From positions 1 to 17,385 of the forward strand of contig CAYPAX010000098.1 of NCBI GenBank assembly GCA_964408735.1: a stretch of DNA of 17,385 nt. The letters are read 5' to 3'. A model generated the notes under the pieces. It did no database searches, was not told the origin of the DNA, and saw only the letters and a program-made list of their open reading frames with translations. This DNA comes from UBA7887 sp964408735. GTDB taxonomy: Bacteria; Pseudomonadota; Alphaproteobacteria; UBA7887. Positions 1 to 7,516 of this stretch are shown in pieces (positions within the stretch are counted from its first letter, which is position 1; each line of letters begins with the position of its first letter). The position numbers were made by a program, and so were the translations under genes.

Positions 1-33
1 TCATCGTCTGGGAGTGAGAATCAGCAAAGCCAC

Positions 34-339
34 TTAATCAACGGGCTGATAGACCAGCTCGGTCATATAGAGCTGGAGCGACTGGTTTTCGGCCAGGCCG
101 CGCAGCACGTCGTATTGCGCATCTACCCAGGCATCGACATCAGCGCCACGGCTGTCGGCAACGATACCGGAGCGCTCGTACCAGGAATCGATATCGCGCT
201 GTTTTTGGGCACCGACATACTCGACGACCTGCCAGACACCAATCGCAGCCAACACGGCTAGCGCTGCGCCCGCTGTGATGACGATTCGCTTGACCTTTTT
301 GCTGATGGCCGATGTCTCGGCGGCGATTTGATCGCTCAT
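34..339 (-). CDS. Short membrane-anchored protein, possible truncated sensor N-terminus
   Basis: This 101-residue protein has a short cytosolic N-terminus rich in Ser, Ala and Lys. One strong membrane span follows at about residues 19-41, then a polar extracytoplasmic segment with the motifs DIDSWYERS, ADVDAWVDAQYD and LAENQSLQLYMTEL. That layout resembles the start of alphaproteobacterial sensor proteins, in which a membrane-anchored periplasmic domain precedes PAS, GGDEF, HD-GYP or kinase modules. Here the reading frame stops right after MTELVYQPVD, where such proteins usually continue for hundreds of residues. All three minus-strand frames close within the remaining 33 bases, so a single frameshift inside the window does not restore a longer protein. 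It is either a genuine small membrane protein or the 5' remnant of a disrupted sensor gene. Its start is ATG at 339, preceded by a G-rich stretch. The family resemblance is from memory and uncertain. Confidence 0.55.
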   Translation of the reverse strand: MSDQIAAETSAISKKVKRIVITAGAALAVLAAIGVWQVVEYVGAQKQRDIDSWYERSGIVADSRGADVDAWVDAQYDVLRGLAENQSLQLYMTELVYQPVD

Positions 340-464
340 CCCGACCCTGTCCCCCTGTGCACAGCCGTAACCGCCCCACCGATATGCCGGCGGCAGTACG
401 GATCAAAAGCCCGTTACGCGACGCCGTATTACTTTTCCAGCACCGCACCGAGCCCCAATTTGAT

Positions 465-478
465 GTAGGATAACCTAC
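465..478. repeat. Small palindrome GTAGG-N4-CCTAC in a divergent intergenic region
   Basis: A perfect 5-bp inverted repeat, GTAGG at 465-469 and CCTAC at 474-478, is separated by ATAA. It lies between the minus-strand membrane protein (start 339) and the plus-strand protease (start 567), in the AT-richer part of the gap. It could be a regulator half-site pair or a small hairpin. No full promoter consensus could be assigned around it. Confidence 0.3.
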
Positions 479-510
479 TTTGTCGTAGCAATCCGAGCAT
501 CGATTCCACG

Positions 511-526
511 AGAGTTACTCTAAAAT
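511..526 (+). promoter_or_regulatory. Palindrome overlapping a possible -10 box upstream of the protease gene
   Basis: AGAGT-T-ACTCT is a perfect 11-base palindrome at 511-521. It runs directly into TAAAAT at 521-526, a good match to a sigma-70 -10 element about 40 bases upstream of the TTG start at 567. I do not see a convincing -35 element at the right spacing, so this may be an activator-dependent promoter or chance. Confidence 0.3.
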
Positions 527-566
527 GTTACGAAACCACGCACAAACCGTTGGAAGAAGATGATTT

Positions 567-1211
567 TTGTCATCCGGACTATGCTTGGCTGGAGGTGTCG
601 CCATGACGCCGCTTCTAGCGGGTTCGGCCGATGCCGCGAGTTCGCCAAGCATCTTCAACAGCACCGAGAAGCCCAAAAAGGGCCTCAAGCCCTTCCCGAA
701 ATGGCGCGAGGCGTTGGAAAAATTCTATGTCGAGCGTGCCGACAATCCCGGCACTTGCGCCGACCTGTCGTTCAATCGCTGCCATTACCAGGAATGGTTC
801 ACGGAACTCGAGCGGCTGGCCCAGATCACGCGGGCCAAGAAGCAGCTGAACGCCCTCAACAAGTTCATGAACGAGCACAAATACATCGTCGATTCGATCA
901 ACTGGGGCATTCAGGACTATTGGGCGACGCCGGGCGAGTTCTTCCAACGCAATGGCGATTGCGAGGACTATGCCATCGCCAAGTTCCTCTCCCTGCGCGC
1001 CATCGACGCCAAGGTCGACGCGCTTCGCATCTTCATCGTCGACGACCTCAATTTGCGCGTCGGCCACGCCATCCTCGCGGCCTATGTCGGGCGCAAGGTC
1101 TATATCCTCGACAATCAGCTATCCATCGTCGTCGAGGCGCGGCGCATCCGCCACTACAAGCCGATCTACTCCCTCAACGAAGAGGGCTGGTGGCGACATA
1201 AGGTGTCTTAG
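567..1211 (+). CDS. Secreted BTLCP (LapG-like) transglutaminase-type cysteine protease
   Basis: The product is a 214-residue member of the bacterial transglutaminase-like cysteine proteinases, the family of LapG, which cleaves large surface adhesins in the periplasm to control biofilm release. The catalytic triad is visible when numbered from the TTG start: Cys132 in GDCEDYA, His167 in VGHAIL and Asp182 in ILDNQ. Conserved family blocks include SINWGIQDYW and GEFFQRNGDCEDY. The start is ambiguous. TTG at 567 is preceded by GGAAGAAG (552-559) and gives a hydrophobic leader ending in ADA, consistent with signal peptidase cleavage near residues 23-24. ATG at 603 has a stronger ribosome site (GGAGGT, 591-596) but leaves almost no signal peptide. 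I favour 567 because the family is exported. The leader lacks the usual N-terminal basic residues, which is odd. No LapD-like partner or adhesin is in the window. The gene converges on larA with only 3 bases between the stops. Confidence 0.85.
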   Translation: MSSGLCLAGGVAMTPLLAGSADAASSPSIFNSTEKPKKGLKPFPKWREALEKFYVERADNPGTCADLSFNRCHYQEWFTELERLAQITRAKKQLNALNKFMNEHKYIVDSINWGIQDYWATPGEFFQRNGDCEDYAIAKFLSLRAIDAKVDALRIFIVDDLNLRVGHAILAAYVGRKVYILDNQLSIVVEARRIRHYKPIYSLNEEGWWRHKVS

Positions 1212-1214
1212 GCG

Positions 1215-2501
1215 TCACCCTTCAGGCGCGAACTGCGGCACCACGTAAGGACCTTCCGGAACAATCGCGACATGCGGGTCACCCGCGGCGGCAACGCTTT
1301 CGGCAATGGCGTCTACGACCGAATCGATCATCTCAACGCCGGTCAGCGTGCGGTCCTCCCCCGTCAGGCCACTGGCGTAGAGGCGCACGCGACCTGCGCG
1401 CATGGGCTTGAGCTGTTTTTCCGTCTGCCACTCGTCCACGGCCGCGTGGCGTTTTGCCAGCAGGGAGTCGAGAAAGCCGTCCGGCCCGAGCGCAAGCAGA
1501 CGGCGCTGGGCATCGACGAATTCAGCCGAGCCCATGCCTTCGGCACATTCGGACGCCACGATCAAGGTACCACCCGGTGCCAGAACGCCAAGTGGCCCGA
1601 CCATGCCTTTGACGGTCTGATAATAAGTGCTGTCCAAAGGATAGCCGGCACAGCTCGTTACCACTGTCCGGTAGCAGCGCGGCACTTGGAGCTCGGCGAA
1701 CGGGCGGGTAAAGGCGACAGCCTGCAAGTGGCTTTCGACGATCTCGCCGAAATTGACGAAGGATACTCGGCGCGCGTCGTCGATCACCGCATTGACCGCG
1801 AGCGCGCCGCCAACCATGGCGACGATCTCCAGCTGGTCCTGATGCAGCGGATTGCCGTCGAGGATGCCGTTGTCGGCCATCGGGTCTTCCATGTAGCGCG
1901 CGCTATGGAAGGTGGTGATCGTCTCGGCATGGGCGATGCCGGGCGCGATGACCTTGCGGCCGCCCGAATAGCCGGCCATGAAGTGCGGCTCGACAAGACC
2001 GGTGGCGATGCGCAGGTCGGCCTCGACGAAACGCTTGTCGAGACGCACCACATTGCCGCGGCTGGTGGTGCCGACGTGACCATGCGCCGCATCGTCGCGG
2101 GCGAAATGATTCACCACGCTGACCGTATCCAGCACCCAGTCGTCACCGATCACGCGGCGCAGCTCCTCGCCCTCGTTCGGACGATGCAGGCCGGTGGCCA
2201 CCAGCACCGTAATCGCCTCAGGCGCCATGCCGGCATCGAGCAAGGTGCGGATCAGCAGCGGCAGGATGACACCGTTGGGAACCGGGCGCGTGACATCGCA
2301 AATCAGGATGCAGGCGCTGGTCGCCTCTTCCGCCAGCAAGCGCAGCGGCGGCGCACCTACTGGCTCTGCCAAGGCTTGGCCGACCGCCGCCGCAGCATCG
2401 GCAAGAACCGGCATGTGCGGCTTTTCCAATAGGTCCACGTGCCAGGCAGGGTCGGTCTCGACCGCCAGCGTGCCCTCGCCATACAGCAGCTCAACGCCCA
2501 T
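1215..2501 (-). CDS. larA: LarA family nickel-dependent 2-hydroxyacid racemase/epimerase
   Basis: This 428-residue LarA (DUF2088) protein is a cytosolic enzyme that uses the nickel-pincer nucleotide (NPN) cofactor to racemise or epimerise 2-hydroxyacids by hydride transfer. The residues defined in Lactobacillus plantarum LarA align almost position for position. These are Asp69 and Arg72 in CDVTRP, His106 in GLHRP and His173 in EPHF (general acid/base). Lys183 in SGGRK is the covalent anchor for the cofactor, His199 in TTFHS is the nickel ligand, and Lys298 lies in QTVKGM. The active site therefore looks intact. LarA homologues act on lactate, malate and various sugar acids, and the sequence alone does not decide which. 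It is the last gene of the lar unit. Its ATG overlaps the end of larB by 11 bases and has GAGGG six bases upstream. Confidence 0.93.
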   Translation of the reverse strand: MGVELLYGEGTLAVETDPAWHVDLLEKPHMPVLADAAAAVGQALAEPVGAPPLRLLAEEATSACILICDVTRPVPNGVILPLLIRTLLDAGMAPEAITVLVATGLHRPNEGEELRRVIGDDWVLDTVSVVNHFARDDAAHGHVGTTSRGNVVRLDKRFVEADLRIATGLVEPHFMAGYSGGRKVIAPGIAHAETITTFHSARYMEDPMADNGILDGNPLHQDQLEIVAMVGGALAVNAVIDDARRVSFVNFGEIVESHLQAVAFTRPFAELQVPRCYRTVVTSCAGYPLDSTYYQTVKGMVGPLGVLAPGGTLIVASECAEGMGSAEFVDAQRRLLALGPDGFLDSLLAKRHAAVDEWQTEKQLKPMRAGRVRLYASGLTGEDRTLTGVEMIDSVVDAIAESVAAAGDPHVAIVPEGPYVVPQFAPEG

Positions 2502-3159
2502 CGATGGCCCTCAATATCCGCAAGGCCGCACAGGCAGCGCCGTAGCCGTTGTCGATATTGACCGTAACCACGCCAGGGCTGCAGCTCGTCAGCGAGGCGC
2601 GCAAGGCGGTCTCGCCCTCGCTTGCCACGCCATAGCCCGTCGACGTCGGCACGGCGACCACGACACCCGGCACGAGCCCGCCGAGCACGCTGACCAGCGC
2701 CGCATCCATGCCGGCCACGGCGATGAGCACGGACATCTCGCGCAAACGGTCCACTTTATCGAGCAGACGCCACAGGCCAGCGACGCCGACATCGAAGACA
2801 AGCTCGCAAGGCTCGCCGGAAAAGGACAAAGTGCGCGCGGCCTCATAGCCCGGACCCGAATCCGACGTGCCCGCCGTCACGACTGCGACACGGCTTGCAC
2901 CGCTTGCCGGCACCGGCTCGCCAAACACAGCAGTGCGAGAAAGCTCATGATAGTCGAGCGCGCCCCGATGATGCCCCGGCAGGGCGGCCAGCGCCGCCTC
3001 GTCGAGCCGCGTCAGCAGCAGCGGGCGCCCCTCCTCCGCCGCCTCGTCGAGAATATGGGCAATCTGTGCCGCGCTCTTGCCGGCACAGAACACCGCTTCC
3101 GCCAGGCCAATACGCGCGTGGCGGTCCCTATCGAAATTGACTTCGTGTCCGACGCTCAT
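2491..3159 (-). CDS. larB: LarB, NaAD carboxylase/hydrolase of NPN cofactor synthesis
   Basis: LarB (222 residues) catalyses the first step of nickel-pincer nucleotide synthesis. It carboxylates the pyridinium ring of nicotinic acid adenine dinucleotide at C5 and hydrolyses the phosphoanhydride to release AMP. The N-terminal block DRHARIGLAEAVFCAGK is typical of the family. The PurE-like C-terminal domain carries VVTAGTSD (about 93-100), AVAGMDAALVSVLGGL (about 147-162) and VPTSTGYG (about 170-177). Cys193 in TSCSPGVV, just before VNIDNGYGA, sits where the L. plantarum enzyme has the cysteine that attacks the pyridinium ring. Its ATG overlaps the larE stop as ATGA, which implies translational coupling. 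Confidence 0.93.
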   Translation of the reverse strand: MSVGHEVNFDRDRHARIGLAEAVFCAGKSAAQIAHILDEAAEEGRPLLLTRLDEAALAALPGHHRGALDYHELSRTAVFGEPVPASGASRVAVVTAGTSDSGPGYEAARTLSFSGEPCELVFDVGVAGLWRLLDKVDRLREMSVLIAVAGMDAALVSVLGGLVPGVVVAVPTSTGYGVASEGETALRASLTSCSPGVVTVNIDNGYGAACAALRILRAIDGR

Positions 3160-3953
3160 GCTTCCTTCGGGTGCAAGAAGGCACTCCCCATGCGATACGC
3201 CTCGAAGCGCACCGGCAGGTGAGGCGCCACAGGGCCCATGATACCGGCAACGGCGTCTCCGAGCGAACCGTCATCGCCAAGGCGTGCCAGGCTGTCGCCG
3301 TCAAGCTCGATCACCACCGCATCGTTGCGCACGCGGCAGCGTACCGTGAGCGGTCGCAATTGCCGTTTGACGAAGCGCTCGCTGGCATCCACCGCCGCCA
3401 GCATGTCGGCCTCGACGCGGATGCCCGTTTCGACTCGGCTCGACAGGCAGGGCGATGCCGGCAGCTCCGCGACATCGTCGAGCCCGAGCTCTGCCGCCAG
3501 GGCGCGCACCGCCTGCTTGTCCATGCCTGCCTCGACAAAGGGATGACGCACATTACGTTCGGCCGCAGCAGTAAGGCCCGGACGATAGTCGCCGAGATCG
3601 TCGAGATTTGCCCCGGAAACGACCAGGCACTGGGTGTGCTTGGCGATGCTGTCGTAAAGATTGGTCTTGCACCAGTAACAACGATCGACCGGATTGGCGC
3701 GATAGCGCTCGTCATCGAATTCGCCAGCATCCAAGACATGAAGCGACCAGCCGTCGCGCGCGGCGCGGGCGCGCACCCGCCGCGTCGCCTGTGGCGGCAC
3801 GGCGGGCGAAACGGCGTGATACATCGCAACCGCATCAGGCGCACGGCGATGGGCGAAAGCCGCCAGGGTCATGCTGTCGACCCCGCCGCTCACCGCTACG
3901 CCCAGCGCGCCGATCTCGTCGAGAACGGCCTCGAGCCTGTCACCCGTCATCAT
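3156..3953 (-). CDS. larE: LarE, ATP-dependent sulfur transferase of NPN synthesis, three-cysteine type
   Basis: LarE (265 residues) adenylates the carboxylates of P2CMN and converts them to thiocarboxylates, making the sulfur ligands of the nickel-pincer cofactor. The PP-loop SGGVDS is at residues 22-27. Cys92 and Cys95 (DRCYWCK) and Cys169 (ASPCLSSR) match the three cysteines of LarE forms that bind a [4Fe-4S] cluster, as described for Thermotoga maritima. In L. plantarum LarE only the last is present and is sacrificed as the sulfur donor. The prediction is therefore a catalytic, cluster-dependent enzyme rather than a single-turnover one. The start is ATG at 3953 (a second ATG is at 3950). 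It overlaps the end of larC by 14 bases, and its stop overlaps the larB start by 4. Confidence 0.92.
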   Translation of the reverse strand: MMTGDRLEAVLDEIGALGVAVSGGVDSMTLAAFAHRRAPDAVAMYHAVSPAVPPQATRRVRARAARDGWSLHVLDAGEFDDERYRANPVDRCYWCKTNLYDSIAKHTQCLVVSGANLDDLGDYRPGLTAAAERNVRHPFVEAGMDKQAVRALAAELGLDDVAELPASPCLSSRVETGIRVEADMLAAVDASERFVKRQLRPLTVRCRVRNDAVVIELDGDSLARLGDDGSLGDAVAGIMGPVAPHLPVRFEAYRMGSAFLHPKEA

Positions 3954-5124
3954 CGTCCCGCGTCTCCAACGCCCGGCGCTCGACCTCGCGTCGGCGACGA
4001 ACGCGCTCCGCCCGGTCGCCGATCCCCGCCAAGTCGGCCATCTCCGCCTTGGCTGTCAGCTCGCCGCCGGGTCTTGCGACGATCTTAGCGCGAAAGGCCC
4101 CGTCTCCGCTATCCACTGCGACCTCGCGGCGCTCCAGCACCTGCCGGTTCTGTATCGTCCAGCGCAGGCCGATGGTCGTCGTCTCGGCAAAGCACGCGTT
4201 GGCCACCGCATCGCAGGCCTCGGGCCGGGCCAGGATCTGAATCTGGCTGGCAAGACGGCCGGCCTTGCCGACAACGGCGCTCTGGCTGACATCCAGCACA
4301 CCGTCGTGGGCACGCACCCGATCAAGCCCGAGTGCCAAGTCCTCGGGGCTCTGATCGTCGACTTCGAAGGTGATCACCGCGACCTGGTCCGCGGTCGGTT
4401 GCGCGGCGGCGTCGAAGAGCTGGACCCGCAGCATGTTGCTGCGCCCCTCCAGGGTCGCCGTGCCGAAGCCATGGCCCACCGCCATCAGGCGGCGGGGCGT
4501 CGGGTCCGGTGCCTGGCTTGGCGCCAGATGCTTGAGGATAGCGGCCCCGGTCGGGGTGATACGCTCGCCTTCGATACCGTCGTCCACAAGCGTCATGTCG
4601 CGCAACAAGATCAGCGTGGCCGGCGCCGGAACGGGAAACGTGCCATGAGCAATACGGATCATGCCGCGCCCGCGCGGCAGAGCGCCGCAGCTCCAGGTCT
4701 CCACGTCAAGCGCTTCGATCAAGGCCGCCGCAACGGCAAGATCAACGATGGTATCGAGGCCGCCGAGCTCATGAAACTTCACTTCGTCGGCGGCAACGCC
4801 ATGGACTTCGGCTTCGGCTTCAGCCAGCAACGCCAGCATGGCGAGAGCGCGTGCGCCAACCGGTCCCGGCAGATCGGCCGCCGTCAAGGCGTCACGCACC
4901 TCCTTGGCAGCAGTCGAATGCGGCGGCTCCGGACAGCTGACGCGGAAGCGGCTTCCGACCAGCCTGCCGTCATCATGCGGCAAGACCCGTGCCTCGACGG
5001 CCAGCAAATGTAGGGCTGCAACGGTTTGCTGGACCAACGCCTCGAGGTCTGGCCGGGCATCGACCATGGCGGCGGCGAACATGTCGCCGGCGGCACCGCC
5101 CACCGCATCCAGATGGATATGCAT
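3940..5124 (-). CDS. larC: LarC, nickel-insertion cyclometallase of NPN synthesis
   Basis: LarC inserts nickel into the thiocarboxylated pyridinium mononucleotide (P2TMN) in a CTP-dependent reaction to give the mature NPN cofactor. Signatures seen are the N-terminal HLDAVGGAAGDMFAAA, VKFHELGGLDTIVDL and TPTGAAILKHL. After GHGFGTATLEGRSNMLRV the C-terminal LarC2 half begins, with FEVDDQSPEDL, a VGKAGRLASQ stretch and ETTTIGLRW. Both halves lie in one continuous frame of about 394 residues, unlike L. plantarum, where LarC1 and LarC2 are joined by programmed frameshifting. A GTG at 5127 is the alternative start. I chose ATG at 5124, which overlaps the dusA stop as TGATG. The extreme C-terminus (about the last 35 residues) is highly charged and overlaps the start of larE. 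Confidence 0.92.
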   Translation of the reverse strand: MHIHLDAVGGAAGDMFAAAMVDARPDLEALVQQTVAALHLLAVEARVLPHDDGRLVGSRFRVSCPEPPHSTAAKEVRDALTAADLPGPVGARALAMLALLAEAEAEVHGVAADEVKFHELGGLDTIVDLAVAAALIEALDVETWSCGALPRGRGMIRIAHGTFPVPAPATLILLRDMTLVDDGIEGERITPTGAAILKHLAPSQAPDPTPRRLMAVGHGFGTATLEGRSNMLRVQLFDAAAQPTADQVAVITFEVDDQSPEDLALGLDRVRAHDGVLDVSQSAVVGKAGRLASQIQILARPEACDAVANACFAETTTIGLRWTIQNRQVLERREVAVDSGDGAFRAKIVARPGGELTAKAEMADLAGIGDRAERVRRRREVERRALETRDDDDG

Positions 5125-6098
5125 CACGCGGCGTCGCGCATGACCGGAGCCAGGGCGGCGCGAACGACATCGGAACCGGCGCCGCAGCGATGGCCATTCT
5201 CGCTCAGGCAGCGCCGCCAGGCGCGGCCACCGGGACAGCCTCGAAAGAGACCCATCATGTGCCGGGTGATGGTGGCGAGCGGCACCCCTGCGGCACGCTG
5301 GCGATCGATATAGGGCAGCATGCTCTCGACCACCGCGTCACGGCTGGCAACCGGGCGCGCGTCGCCATAGATGCGCCGGTCGACCTCGGCCAGCAAATAC
5401 GGTGTTTCGTAAGCCGCACGGCCCAGCATGACGCCATCGACCTGCGCGAGATGCGCCATGGCCTCATCGAGCGAAGCTATGCCGCCATTGATGATGATCT
5501 CGAGATCGGGGAAGTCGCGTTTGAGCTTGTAGACCCGGCCATAGTCGAGCGGCGGCACCTCACGGTTCTGCTTGGGGCTGAGACCGCCGAGGATGGCGGG
5601 TCGCGCATGGATGATGAAGCAGCGCACACCAGCTGCGGCCATGGTGCCGACGAAATCATCCAGGAAAGCGGCCTCGGTGCGGTCGTCGATGCCAATACGA
5701 GTCTTGACCGTGACCGGGATATCACAGGTTGCACTCATAGCCGATATGCAATCCGCCACCAGTTCCGGCTCGGCCATCAGGCAGGCCCCGATCTTGCGCT
5801 GCTGCACGCGATCGCTGGGGCAGCCGACATTGAGGTTGACCTCGTCATAGCCCCAAGCCTCGGCGATGGCGGTGCATCGCGCCAGGCCGGCCGGGTCGCT
5901 GCCGCCAAGCTGCAGGGCAAGCGGATGCTCGCTGGCATCGAAGTCGAGCAGCCGCGCCCGGTCGCCGTGCAACAGCGCATCGACGGTAATCATCTCGCTA
6001 TAGAGCAGCGCATGGCGGCTGATGCGGCGCAGGAAATAGCGATCGTGACGATCCGTCCGCGCCATCATCGGCGCCACGCAAAAGCGGTGGTCAGGCAT
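5124..6098 (-). CDS. dusA: tRNA-dihydrouridine(20/20a) synthase DusA
   Basis: This 324-residue flavoenzyme reduces uridines 20 and 20a in the tRNA D-loop to dihydrouridine using NADPH and FMN. The TIM-barrel start FCVAPMMARTDRHDR, the LQLGGSDP strand and NLNVGCPSDRVQ, with catalytic Cys93, are diagnostic of the DusA subfamily. VTVKTRIG, FIIHARPAILGGLSP and IIINGGI supply the FMN-phosphate and substrate residues. Length agrees with E. coli DusA. It is embedded in an ABC transporter/lar unit: its ATG overlaps the end of livF by 8 bases, and its stop overlaps the larC start. A housekeeping tRNA-modification gene wedged there is unusual. It may simply be co-transcribed. Confidence 0.94.
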   Translation of the reverse strand: MPDHRFCVAPMMARTDRHDRYFLRRISRHALLYSEMITVDALLHGDRARLLDFDASEHPLALQLGGSDPAGLARCTAIAEAWGYDEVNLNVGCPSDRVQQRKIGACLMAEPELVADCISAMSATCDIPVTVKTRIGIDDRTEAAFLDDFVGTMAAAGVRCFIIHARPAILGGLSPKQNREVPPLDYGRVYKLKRDFPDLEIIINGGIASLDEAMAHLAQVDGVMLGRAAYETPYLLAEVDRRIYGDARPVASRDAVVESMLPYIDRQRAAGVPLATITRHMMGLFRGCPGGRAWRRCLSENGHRCGAGSDVVRAALAPVMRDAA

Positions 6099-6744
6099 CG
6101 CCCCCGGCCTCTACCCGGCCGCGCTCGATGATGTAGACCGCGTCGACGAGGTCTTCGGAGTGGGTCGAGTCGGATTCGGACACCAGCACCGATAGACCCT
6201 GGTCCTTGAGGCCCGAGAGAACCTCGACCAGGCGGCCGGCGAGCGCCGGGGCGACGCCCTCGAAAGGCTCGTCGAGGAGCACGAGCTTGGTGCCCGTCAT
6301 GATGGCGCGGGCCAGCGCTACCAGTTTCTGCTGGCCGCCCGACAACTGCATGGCGCGACGAGTGGCGAAGCTCTCGACCTCGGGCATCAGCGCATAGATG
6401 CGGGCGATGCGCTCTTCCGCATCCTCAATGCGCGTCGCCCAGGCCGGCACAAGGATGTTTTCGCGAACGGTAAGCTCAGGCACCAGGCGCCGGTCCTCGG
6501 GCATGTAGCCGATGCCGAGCCCTGCCCGCGCATGCGCCGGCATGGCGCCGAGATCGCCGCCATCGAAAGCGATGTCGCCGCTGCGGTGCGGGATAAGGCC
6601 CATGACCGAGCGCATGAAGGTGGTCTTGCCGGCGCCGTTGCGGCCCATCAGCGCGGTCAGGCTGCCCGGCGCCACAGCCAGCGACACACCGTCGAGAATG
6701 GTCGCGGCGGCGATTCGGACATGCAAGTCGGTAACGCTCAACAT
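6091..6744 (-). CDS. livF: Branched-chain-type (HAAT) ABC transporter ATPase, LivF-like
   Basis: This 217-residue ATPase is one of the two nucleotide-binding subunits of a hydrophobic amino acid uptake (LIV) type ABC importer. It has the Walker A motif GRNGAGKTT (34-42), the ABC signature LSGGQ (134-138) and Walker B LVLLDEP (154-160). Where many ABC proteins carry a switch histidine it has VSESDSTH. E. coli LivF likewise has VEQN there, so this fits LivF rather than showing inactivation. It is slightly shorter than most LivF proteins at the C-terminus. It starts 9 bases after the livG stop and overlaps dusA by 8 bases. LIV-type transporters carry amino acids, urea, amides or small carboxylates, and sequence alone does not give the substrate. 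Confidence 0.9.
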   Translation of the reverse strand: MLSVTDLHVRIAAATILDGVSLAVAPGSLTALMGRNGAGKTTFMRSVMGLIPHRSGDIAFDGGDLGAMPAHARAGLGIGYMPEDRRLVPELTVRENILVPAWATRIEDAEERIARIYALMPEVESFATRRAMQLSGGQQKLVALARAIMTGTKLVLLDEPFEGVAPALAGRLVEVLSGLKDQGLSVLVSESDSTHSEDLVDAVYIIERGRVEAGGDA

Positions 6745-6753
6745 GGACCTAAC

Positions 6754-7515
6754 CTATCGCCGCCTGTGGAGTTCGGGGCCGACCACATAGGTGCGCACAT
6801 CGGCATCCGCCAGTACCGTGTCGGGCGGGCCGTCGGCGATCACCCGACCGTCGTAGAAGGCCAGTACCCGTTGGGCATAGCGTTCCACCACCTCCATATC
6901 GTGCTCGACGAAGAACAGCGTCATACCCTCACCTTCCAGGGCCGCCATGATGGTATCCATCATCGCGCCTTTCTCGTCGGCGCTGACGCCGCTGGTCGGC
7001 TCGTCGAGCAGCAACAGGCTGGTATCCCCCGCCATGGCCATGGCGATATCGAGCAGCTTGCGCACGCCCTGGGGCAGCTTGCCCACCATCTGGTCGCGAT
7101 ATTCGTCGATGGAGAAGCGTGTCAGGGCTTCCTCGGCGGAGGCGACCATCCCGGCATGATAGAGCGGCCGCCAGCCATTGGGTTTCGCCGAAACCGCTAT
7201 GCCGAGCGCGATCATCATATTGTCGAGCACGCTGAGCTCGGGGAAGATCTGCGGGATCTGGAACGAGCGATGGATGCCGAGCCGCGTCACATGGCGGGGC
7301 TCGAGCCCTGTGATGTCGCGCCCGTCATGGCGGATGGTGCCGGTGTCGGGTTTGAGATAGCCGGTGACCATGTTGACGAAGGTGGTCTTGCCGGCCCCGT
7401 TGGCGCCGATCACGCCGAGACGCTCGCCAACCTCGACCGTGACCGAGACATCATCGGCCGCGACCACCGCGCCGAAGCGCTTGTTGAGATTCTCCGTTGC
7501 CAGCACCGCCGCCAT
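6754..7515 (-). CDS. livG: Branched-chain-type ABC transporter ATPase, LivG-like
   Basis: This is the second nucleotide-binding subunit (253 residues) of the LIV-type importer. It has Walker A GANGAGKTT (37-45), the LivG-typical block HRSFQIPQIFPELSVLDN, a degenerate signature LPQGVRKLLDIAMA, Walker B LLLLDEPTSG and switch histidine in FVEHDM. The frame extends upstream to 7581, but that extension is the livM sequence read in another frame. ATG at 7515, one base after the livM stop at 7517, is the natural start and gives the standard N-terminus (MAAVLATENLNKRFG). The ATPase pair LivG/LivF would power the LivH/LivM channel at the inner membrane. Confidence 0.92.
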   Translation of the reverse strand: MAAVLATENLNKRFGAVVAADDVSVTVEVGERLGVIGANGAGKTTFVNMVTGYLKPDTGTIRHDGRDITGLEPRHVTRLGIHRSFQIPQIFPELSVLDNMMIALGIAVSAKPNGWRPLYHAGMVASAEEALTRFSIDEYRDQMVGKLPQGVRKLLDIAMAMAGDTSLLLLDEPTSGVSADEKGAMMDTIMAALEGEGMTLFFVEHDMEVVERYAQRVLAFYDGRVIADGPPDTVLADADVRTYVVGPELHRRR

Positions 7516-7516
7516 G

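Noticed and set aside
1200..1222. Possible bidirectional terminator between the convergent protease and larA stops
   Set aside because: Only GGTG/CACC pairs cleanly, with a long loop and no T-run. It is too weak to call.
1272..2432. A 386-codon plus-strand open frame opposite larA
   Set aside because: LarA active-site residues are all present on the minus strand. The plus-strand product is low-complexity His/Arg/Gly shadow.
3940..5127. Programmed frameshift in larC as in L. plantarum
   Set aside because: Both LarC halves are in one uninterrupted frame here, so no frameshift is needed.
3871..6131. Long plus-strand open frames opposite larC and dusA
   Set aside because: They overlap well-recognised genes on the minus strand and have shadow-type composition with no motifs.
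6155..6185. Loss of the switch histidine in LivF as a sign of inactivation
   Set aside because: LivF family members commonly lack this histidine (E. coli LivF has Gln-Asn there), and Walker A, signature and Walker B are intact.
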